DNA from: an uncultured Eubacteriales bacterium
GTDB lineage: Bacteria > Bacillota > Clostridia > Christensenellales > Aristaeellaceae
NCBI GenBank assembly: GCA_900553295.1
Contig: USCR01000075.1
Span: forward strand, 1-11,490
Length of the DNA stretch: 11,490 nt
Direction: 5' to 3'
Part shown: positions 6,690 to 11,490 of the stretch, piece by piece
Numbering within the stretch: position 1 is the stretch's first letter
Layout of the letters: each line of letters begins with the position of its first letter
The notes under the pieces: model-generated
What the model was told of the DNA's origin: nothing
Database searches by the model: none
Seen by the model: only the letters and a program-made list of their open reading frames with translations
Made by a program: the position numbers and the translations under genes

Positions 6690-8771
6690 TTACACCCGGA
6701 AAAGCAGATCGCCGTAGGTGGGGAACGGCCAGAACTTTTCGTCTACCATGGTTTCCAACTCGTCGGCTACGGCACGAACCGCGTTCATGGCGGGGATTAC
6801 CGTGTCGTGCTCGTAAGTGGCGGCGGCCAGGGCGTCCTCGGGCCGTTCAACGGCCATAACGCGCTTCAGCTCTTCAATGTTTTTGTGGAGCAGATCCACA
6901 TCCGCGCAGAGCTTGGGCAGCAGTTCATCCTCGACCCCGGTGGGGAGAGACAGCTCCTTGAGGGATGCGGCATGCCGTGCCATATCTCCGGTGTAGCGCA
7001 TCATGGCGGGGAGAATCTCCCGCTGTGCCATCACCAGAGCGGTTTCTGCCTCGATGTTCAGCACCTTCACGTACTCTTCCAACTTGATCTCGTACCGCGC
7101 ATAGATTTCCGTGGCGGAAAAGACCTTGTGGGAGGTGAACAGGCGGATGTTCTTCTCTTCGATCATCCGGGGCAGCGCGTCCACCGTGCTGCGCAGGTTC
7201 AGCAGCCCGCGCTTTTCGGCCTCGGCAACCCACTCATCGGAATAGCCGTTGCCATTGAAGATGATGCGCTTATGGGCCTTGATCTCCCGGACAATCAGGT
7301 CATGGAGCGTAGCCTTGAAGTCCTGGGCGCCCTCCAGCTCGTCGGCGAACTGGCGCAGGGACTCGGCCACAATGGTGTTGATGACGGTGTTCGTCTCGGA
7401 AATGGAAGCGGAGGAACCCAGGGAGCGGAACTCAAACTTGTTGCCCGTGAAGGCAAAGGGAGAGGTACGGTTCCGGTCGGTGTTGTCCTTGGGGAACTTG
7501 GGCAGCACATGCACGCCAACGGTCAGGTCGCTGTGCTCCCGGCCCGCATAGGACGCGCCGGTTTCCAGCGCCTCCAGAATCTCCGTGAGCTCGTCGCCCA
7601 GGAACATGGAGATAATGGCAGGCGGCGCCTCATTGGCACCCAGGCGGTGATCGTTGCCGGCGCTGGCCACCGATACGCGGAGCATATCCTGGTAGTCGTC
7701 CACAGCCTTGATCACGGCGGTGAGGAACAGCAGGAACTGCGCGCTGGAATGGGGGCTGTCGCCCGGCTCCAGCAGGTTGTAGCCGGTGTTGGTGGTCATG
7801 GACCAGTTGTTGTGCTTGCCCGAGCCGTTGACGCCCTCAAAGGGCTTCTCATGGAGCAGGCACACCAGCCCATGACGGCGGGCTACCTTCTTCATCATTT
7901 CCATGGTCAGCTGGTTATGGTCAGCGGACACGTTGCTCACAGAGAACACGGGAGCCAGCTCATGCTGGGCGGGGGCAACCTCGTTGTGCTCGGTCTTGGC
8001 CAGAACACCCAGTGCCCACAGCTCCTCGTTCAGATCCTTCATGAAGGCCTGCACCCGGGGCTTGATGGAGCCAAAGTAATGGTCGTCCAGCTCCTGGCCC
8101 TTGGGGGGCTTGGCACCATAAAGGGTGCGGCCGGTGAAGATCAGATCCTTGCGCTGGTCAAACAGCTTTTGGTCCACCAGGAAGTACTCCTGCTCCGGAC
8201 CCACGGTGGACATGACCCGGGTGGCGTCCATGCGGCCGAAAAGCCGCAGCACGCGCACAGCCTGCTTGCTCAGGGCCTCCATGGAGCGCAGCAGCGGCGT
8301 CTTCTGGTCCAGGGCCTCTCCGCCATAGGAGCAGAAGGCGGTGGGGATACACAGCACCCCATCCTTAATGAAGGCGTAGCTGGTGGGGTCCCAGGCGGTG
8401 TATCCACGGGCCTCAAAGGTGGAGCGAAGCCCGCCGGAGGGGAAGGAGGATGCGTCCGGTTCGCCACGGACCAGCTCGGAACCGCTGAAGGATAGAATCA
8501 TCCGCCCGCCTTCCTTGGGGGAGATGAAGCTATCGTGCTTTTCGGCGGTGATACCCGTCATGGGCTGGAACCAATGGGTGTAATGCGTTACCCCTTTTTC
8601 CACTGCCCAATCCTTCATGGCATGAGCGACCACCGCGGCAACCTGCGGATCCAGATGGCGGCCCTCGTCAATGGTCTTTTTGAGCGCCTTATAGGTATCC
8701 TTGGGAAGACGCTGCTGCATGACGGCATCGTTAAAAACGTTGCAGCCAAAGAGGTCATCCATGTGAGCCAT
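6690..8771 (-). CDS. glnN: Type III glutamine synthetase
   Basis: GlnN (693 residues, the usual GSIII size) makes glutamine from glutamate, ammonium and ATP in the cytoplasm. It is unrelated in length to the roughly 450-residue GSI. Active-site motifs appear in the GSIII order: [10 protein letters not shown] (191-200, metal-binding glutamates), [11 protein letters not shown] (261-271), [10 protein letters not shown] (315-324), [13 protein letters not shown] (376-388, a GSIII hallmark) and [18 protein letters not shown] (432-449). No motif is damaged. ATG 8771 is supported by AGGAGG (8779-8784) with 7-nt spacing; the in-frame ATG at 8798 would put that site inside the gene. It is transcribed away from the glutamate synthase genes and is followed by a terminator and then amt-PII, so GS, ammonium entry and GOGAT sit together. 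Its leader holds two candidate promoters and an attenuator-like hairpin (8822-8942). Confidence 0.97.
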   Translation of the reverse strand: MAHMDDLFGCNVFNDAVMQQRLPKDTYKALKKTIDEGRHLDPQVAAVVAHAMKDWAVEKGVTHYTHWFQPMTGITAEKHDSFISPKEGGRMILSFSGSELVRGEPDASSFPSGGLRSTFEARGYTAWDPTSYAFIKDGVLCIPTAFCSYGGEALDQKTPLLRSMEALSKQAVRVLRLFGRMDATRVMSTVGPEQEYFLVDQKLFDQRKDLIFTGRTLYGAKPPKGQELDDHYFGSIKPRVQAFMKDLNEELWALGVLAKTEHNEVAPAQHELAPVFSVSNVSADHNQLTMEMMKKVARRHGLVCLLHEKPFEGVNGSGKHNNWSMTTNTGYNLLEPGDSPHSSAQFLLFLTAVIKAVDDYQDMLRVSVASAGNDHRLGANEAPPAIISMFLGDELTEILEALETGASYAGREHSDLTVGVHVLPKFPKDNTDRNRTSPFAFTGNKFEFRSLGSSASISETNTVINTIVAESLRQFADELEGAQDFKATLHDLIVREIKAHKRIIFNGNGYSDEWVAEAEKRGLLNLRSTVDALPRMIEEKNIRLFTSHKVFSATEIYARYEIKLEEYVKVLNIEAETALVMAQREILPAMMRYTGDMARHAASLKELSLPTGVEDELLPKLCADVDLLHKNIEELKRVMAVERPEDALAAATYEHDTVIPAMNAVRAVADELETMVDEKFWPFPTYGDLLFRV

Positions 8772-8821
8772 ACAGTTTCCTCCTCTTTCCTGTTTCATCT
8801 ATGGGAATATACAGCTTTCCT

Positions 8822-8850
8822 AGTATAGCACAGCCGGGTTATGAAATCCA
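8822..8850 (-). promoter_or_regulatory. glnN: Proximal glnN promoter candidate (P2)
   Basis: On the minus strand: TGGATT (8850-8845), 17 bp, TATACT (8827-8822), with TGC before the -10 box (extended -10). It lies downstream of the attenuator-like hairpin, so a transcript from here would escape it. The -35 box is weak. Confidence 0.5.
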
Positions 8851-8863
8851 GCCCGCAACACGG

Positions 8864-8896
8864 AAAAAGACGCTGCGAGATCAACCTCACAGCGTC
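8864..8896 (-). terminator. Intrinsic-terminator-like hairpin in the glnN leader (candidate attenuator)
   Basis: On the minus strand GACGCTGTGAG (8896-8886) pairs along 11 bp with CTCGCAGCGTC (8879-8869), with one T-G wobble and loop GTTGAT. TTTTT follows (8868-8864). The wobble becomes a mismatch on the plus strand, which also lacks a T run, so the element is directed toward glnN. No minus-strand gene lies upstream to be terminated, and a strong promoter sits just 5' of it. Confidence 0.75.
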
Positions 8897-8912
8897 CTTG
8901 CTGCATGAGCGG

Positions 8913-8942
8913 ATTATAGGCCCAATGGCAATGATTTGTCAA
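8913..8942 (-). promoter_or_regulatory. glnN: Consensus distal glnN promoter (P1)
   Basis: On the minus strand: perfect TTGACA (8942-8937), 18 bp, perfect TATAAT (8918-8913). The predicted transcription start is the A at 8906. The terminator-like hairpin begins about 10 nt later. Confidence 0.85.
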
Positions 8943-9006
8943 GACCTATTTTGCAACTTTTTTTTCGAGCCTTGCATTTGGAAAAACGAGCGACCAGATC
9001 ACACAA

Positions 9007-9037
9007 TTTTGCATGATTCACGCAGAAATGATGCAAA
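9007..9037. repeat. 31-bp dyad element, copy 1
   Basis: TTTTGCATGA, 10 variable bases, then AATGATGCAAA. It contains the inverted repeat TTTGCAT-N16-ATGCAAA. The two flanks and their spacing recur exactly at 9211-9241. It lies about 100 bp upstream of the glnN P1 start and about 110-140 bp upstream of the glutamate synthase promoter start, so it could serve either as an operator. Confidence 0.55.
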
Positions 9038-9109
9038 TCGCGGGAAAGCCCGGCGGTACGGCCCGGAGCAGGAGGACGCTTTCAATACATGGAAAGAACA
9101 GTTTCGTCC

Positions 9110-9138
9110 TTGACGGGAACCGTTTCCTTCCGTATAAT
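9110..9138 (+). promoter_or_regulatory. Consensus sigma-A promoter of the glutamate synthase operon
   Basis: TTGACG (9110-9115), a 17-bp spacer and perfect TATAAT (9133-9138). The predicted start is near 9145, so the transcript begins about 10 nt before the large hairpin at 9155-9212. Confidence 0.88.
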
Positions 9139-9154
9139 GCGGAATATAGCGAAC

Positions 9155-9214
9155 AAAGACGTTTGCTCCGCCCTTTCTGTGCGCATTTGCAAAGGGCGGA
9201 GTAAACGTCTTTTT
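9155..9214 (+). terminator. 22-bp terminator-like hairpin in the glutamate synthase leader (candidate attenuator)
   Basis: Arms 9155-9176 and 9191-9212 pair over 22 bp with a single G-T wobble and a 14-nt loop. The T run 9210-9214 closes it. The ribosome binding site of the amidotransferase starts 6 nt later. The only promoter seen for the operon lies upstream, so its transcripts must pass this hairpin. Confidence 0.8.
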
Positions 9215-9244
9215 GCATGAAGGAGGCTGCAATGATGCAAAAAG
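9209..9244. repeat. 31-bp dyad element, copy 2, extended to a 10-bp inverted repeat around the start codon
   Basis: The core 9211-9241 has the same flanks as copy 1 (TTTTGCATGA-N10-AATGATGCAAA). Here the dyad grows to CTTTTTGCAT (9209-9218) and ATGCAAAAAG (9235-9244) with a 16-nt spacer holding the AAGGAGG site and the first ATG. In RNA it could form a stem that competes with the 3' end of the 9155-9212 hairpin, sharing 9209-9212. Confidence 0.6.
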
Positions 9245-10371
9245 TCCGAAACGCTCAAGCAACATGGCCGCGCCGGTGCGGCCCCATAGAGGGCGAGGAA
9301 CGGATCCCTTCCGGCTGCGCCATCGCCGGTATGTTTCATAAAAAGGGCGGCAAAATCGGTGGCGAAACCATTATCCGCGCCATGGAGCCCATGCATGACC
9401 GCAGCAACGGCCTGGGCGGCGGGTTTGCCGGGTACGGGATTTATCCCGAATATGCCCAGTGCTACGCTTTCCACCTGTTCTATGACGATGAGAACAGCCG
9501 GGAAACATGCGAGCAGTACTTGAAGCGTTATTTTGATATTGCCTCCATGAGCCTGATGCCCGTGCGCAGGAGCCGGGAAATTACGGACGCGCCCATTATC
9601 TGGCGGTACTTCGTTCAGCCCAAAGCCTGGCGGATGGAAGAGGAGGATCTGGACGAAAAAGCCTATACGGCCCGGCATGTGCTGGAAGTGAACAGCCGCA
9701 TTGACGGCGCTTATATTTTCTCCAGCGGCAAAAACATGGGTGTGTTCAAGGGCGTGGGATATCCCGAGGATATGGGACGTTATTTCCGCCTGGAGGAGTA
9801 TCAGGCCGATTGCTGGACCGCCCACGGACGCTATCCCACCAATACGCCCGGCTGGTGGGGTGGCGCGCATCCCTTTACTCTGCTGGATGTGAGCGTGGTG
9901 CATAACGGAGAGATCTCTTCCTATGACGCAAACCGCCGCTGCATGGAAATGTATGGGTACGACTGCAACCTCCTTACGGATACGGAGGTGATCGCCTATA
10001 TGCTGGACTACCTGGTGCGCCGTCAGGGGTTGACCTGGCGGGAAGCCGCGGAGGTGGTGGCAGCGCCCTTCTGGTCCACCATCGACCATTTGCCGGAGCC
10101 GGAGAAAAAGCGCATGACCCTGCTGCGCAACCGCTTTTCCTCCCTGCTGATCACTGGGCCCTTCTCCATCCTGGTGGGCTTTGAGAACGGCATGATGGCC
10201 CTGAACGACCGGCTGAAGCTGCGCTCCATGGTGGTGGCGGAGACCGAGGACATCGCGTATGTGGCCAGCGAGGAATGCGCCATCCGCCGGGTGGCGCCGC
10301 AGGTGACCAACGTATGGGCGCCCCGGGGCGGCGAACCGGTGATCTTTACCCGTGAAGGAGGCAAGGCATAA
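9232..10371 (+). CDS. Class II glutamine amidotransferase subunit of split glutamate synthase
   Basis: This 379-residue Ntn-hydrolase domain corresponds to the N-terminal glutaminase domain of GltB, made here as a separate protein as in archaeal-type and many clostridial glutamate synthases. It should release ammonia from glutamine for the FMN subunit encoded next. The nucleophile is probably Cys29 (IPSGCAIAGMF), exposed after removal of a propeptide of about 28 residues. Substrate-binding motifs are WTAHGRYPTNT (195-205), GGAHPF (210-215) and HNGEIS (224-229); GPFS and ALNDRLKLRSM lie near the C-terminus. The start could be ATG 9232 or 9235, with spacings of 5 and 8 nt from AAGGAGG (9220-9226); ATG 9217 overlaps the site's upstream edge and is rejected. 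The stop overlaps the next ATG by 1 nt, implying coupled translation. Leader structures suggest attenuation. Confidence 0.9.
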   Translation: MMQKVRNAQATWPRRCGPIEGEERIPSGCAIAGMFHKKGGKIGGETIIRAMEPMHDRSNGLGGGFAGYGIYPEYAQCYAFHLFYDDENSRETCEQYLKRYFDIASMSLMPVRRSREITDAPIIWRYFVQPKAWRMEEEDLDEKAYTARHVLEVNSRIDGAYIFSSGKNMGVFKGVGYPEDMGRYFRLEEYQADCWTAHGRYPTNTPGWWGGAHPFTLLDVSVVHNGEISSYDANRRCMEMYGYDCNLLTDTEVIAYMLDYLVRRQGLTWREAAEVVAAPFWSTIDHLPEPEKKRMTLLRNRFSSLLITGPFSILVGFENGMMALNDRLKLRSMVVAETEDIAYVASEECAIRRVAPQVTNVWAPRGGEPVIFTREGGKA

Positions 10372-11490
10372 TGGCAGTTGATTTCTTCTATCCCGCCTAT
10401 GAGGTGGTGCGCAACCAGGACCGCTGCATCACCTGCCGGGTATGCGAGCGACAGTGCGCCAACGGCGTGCACCAGTATGATGAAGAGCTGGGGCTGATGA
10501 TCTCCGACGAGAGCCAGTGCGTCAACTGCCAGCGCTGCGTAACCCTCTGCCCCACACGTGCGCTGAAAATTGTGAAAACGGACAACACCTTCAAGAGCAA
10601 CGTGAACTGGAACCAGCAGGCCATGACGGAGATTTACCGCCAGGCGGAAAGCGGCGGCGTGCTGCTCTCCGCCATGGGCAATCCTCAACCCATGCCCGTG
10701 TACTGGGACAAAATGCTTATCAATGCCTCCCAGGTGACCAACCCCTCCATCGACCCCCTGCGGGAGCCCATGGAAACCCGCACCTATCTGGGTGCGCGTC
10801 CCGACGGCATCCGCCGGGATGCGGAGGGCAACCTCATCGACGATACCCCGCCCCAGCTGAAGCTGGAAGTGCCCATCATGTTTTCTGCCATGAGCTACGG
10901 CTCCATCAGCTATAATGCCCATGAAAGCCTGGCCCGGGCGGCGGTGGAGCTGGGAACCTACTATAATACAGGCGAGGGTGGCCTGCATCAGGACTTCTAC
11001 AAATATGGGGATCATACCATTGTGCAGGTGGCTTCCGGACGCTTCGGGGTGCATAAGGATTATCTCAACGCCGGCGCGGCCATTGAAATCAAAATGGGAC
11101 AGGGCGCCAAGCCGGGCATCGGCGGACACCTGCCGGGGAAGAAAATCGTGGGCGACATCGCCCGTACCCGCATGATTCCCGAGGGCAGCGATGCCATTTC
11201 CCCTGCGCCGCACCATGATATCTATTCCATTGAGGATCTGCGCCAGCTGGTGTACTCCCTGAAGGAGGCTTCCCGGTATACCAAGCCTGTGATCGTCAAG
11301 ATTGCCGCGGTGCACAACGTGGCGGCCATTGCCAGCGGCATTGCCCGTTCCGGGGCGGATATTATTGCCATTGACGGCTTCCGGGGCGGCACGGGCGCCG
11401 CGCCCACCCGCATCCGGGATAACGTGGGCATCCCCATTGAGCTGGCCCTGGCGGCGGTGGATACCCGCCTGCGGCAGGAGGGCATTCGCA
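10371..11490 (+). CDS. gltB: FMN-binding glutamate synthase subunit with N-terminal 2x[4Fe-4S] domain (partial, 3' end outside window)
   Basis: The 373 codons present encode the start of a glutamate synthase central/FMN subunit, which makes glutamate from 2-oxoglutarate and ammonia in the cytoplasm. Residues 1-70 are a ferredoxin-like module with Cys19/22/25/29 and Cys50/53/56/60, predicting two [4Fe-4S] clusters for electron entry. From about 165 the FMN barrel shows MSYGSIS (174-180), YYNTGEGG (197-204), KMGQGAKPGIGGHLPG (241-256) and IDGFRGGTGAAP (334-345). All are conserved in GltB and in archaeal-type enzymes. The 3Fe-4S cysteines and any GXGXG domain would lie beyond the window. ATG 10371 overlaps the upstream TAA by 1 nt (TAATG), with AAGGAGG at 10355-10361, so it is translationally coupled to the amidotransferase. 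Whether ferredoxin or NAD(P)H is the donor cannot be seen; no GltD-like gene is visible. Confidence 0.93.
   Translation, partial: MAVDFFYPAYEVVRNQDRCITCRVCERQCANGVHQYDEELGLMISDESQCVNCQRCVTLCPTRALKIVKTDNTFKSNVNWNQQAMTEIYRQAESGGVLLSAMGNPQPMPVYWDKMLINASQVTNPSIDPLREPMETRTYLGARPDGIRRDAEGNLIDDTPPQLKLEVPIMFSAMSYGSISYNAHESLARAAVELGTYYNTGEGGLHQDFYKYGDHTIVQVASGRFGVHKDYLNAGAAIEIKMGQGAKPGIGGHLPGKKIVGDIARTRMIPEGSDAISPAPHHDIYSIEDLRQLVYSLKEASRYTKPVIVKIAAVHNVAAIASGIARSGADIIAIDGFRGGTGAAPTRIRDNVGIPIELALAAVDTRLRQEGIR

Noticed and set aside
6600..8495. Long plus-strand open frame (631 codons) opposite glnN
   Set aside because: It is antisense to intact glnN, crosses the glnN terminator, and shows low-complexity Gly/His/Val/Gln composition typical of a shadow frame.
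8822..8942. ANTAR-protein antitermination target in the glnN leader
   Set aside because: That motif needs two tandem hexaloop hairpins with conserved loop A1 and G4. Only one hairpin is present and its loop GUUGAU lacks A1; there is no room for a second stem after the predicted start.
9013..9204. Small plus-strand open frame (63 codons) upstream of the amidotransferase, opening with a Met-Met-Gln segment like the true gene
   Set aside because: It spans the promoter at 9110-9138 and the hairpin at 9155-9212, and it has no ribosome binding site. The shared opening is explained by the repeated 31-bp element.
9145..9231. T-box or glutamine riboswitch in the glutamate synthase leader
   Set aside because: The leader is only about 85 nt and is filled by one long hairpin. 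No T-box sequence or specifier domain and no known glutamine-aptamer core was seen.
1..11490. CRISPR array, insertion sequence, tRNA or rRNA
   Set aside because: No regularly spaced repeats, transposase-like frame, terminal inverted repeats or cloverleaf/rRNA signatures were noticed by eye on either strand. A tRNAscan or Rfam run would be decisive.

Overview
The window looks like a chromosomal piece of a GC-rich anaerobic Firmicute, probably class Clostridia. The grounds are strong AGGAGG-type ribosome binding sites, consensus sigma-A promoters, DUF3048 and DUF4279 proteins, a type III glutamine synthetase, an archaeal-type split glutamate synthase and two proteins with bacterial-type 4Fe-4S ferredoxin domains. 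I cannot place the family from sequence alone. No mobile element, CRISPR array, tRNA or rRNA was seen.

Left part (1-4800): a DUF362/ferredoxin protein (+) converges on a PfkB sugar kinase (-, probably 2-keto-3-deoxygluconate kinase), and a perfect 15-bp hairpin separates them. Divergent from the kinase is a small DUF4279 protein (+) with its own terminator. A roughly 300-bp stretch without a recognisable gene follows. Next is a secreted DUF3048 protein (+) with a consensus promoter and a strong terminator that it shares with the converging ammonium transporter gene.

Right part (4800-11490): a nitrogen-assimilation locus. On the minus strand lie glnN (type III glutamine synthetase) and, downstream of it, an ammonium transporter fused at its C-terminus to a complete PII signalling domain. 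Divergently on the plus strand lie a class II glutamine amidotransferase and, overlapping it by 1 nt, an FMN-binding glutamate synthase subunit with two N-terminal 4Fe-4S clusters, which runs off the window. Together they cover ammonium uptake and sensing, ammonium to glutamine (GS), and glutamine plus 2-oxoglutarate to glutamate (GOGAT, possibly ferredoxin-linked).

The most interesting part is the 460-bp divergent region between glnN and the glutamate synthase genes. Each side has a near-consensus promoter followed within a few tens of bases by an intrinsic-terminator-like hairpin, so both look like attenuated leaders. A 31-bp element (10 identical bases, 10 variable, 11 identical, with internal dyad symmetry) occurs twice 204 bp apart, once far upstream and once around the amidotransferase ribosome binding site and start codon. 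No known riboswitch, T-box or canonical ANTAR target was recognised there.
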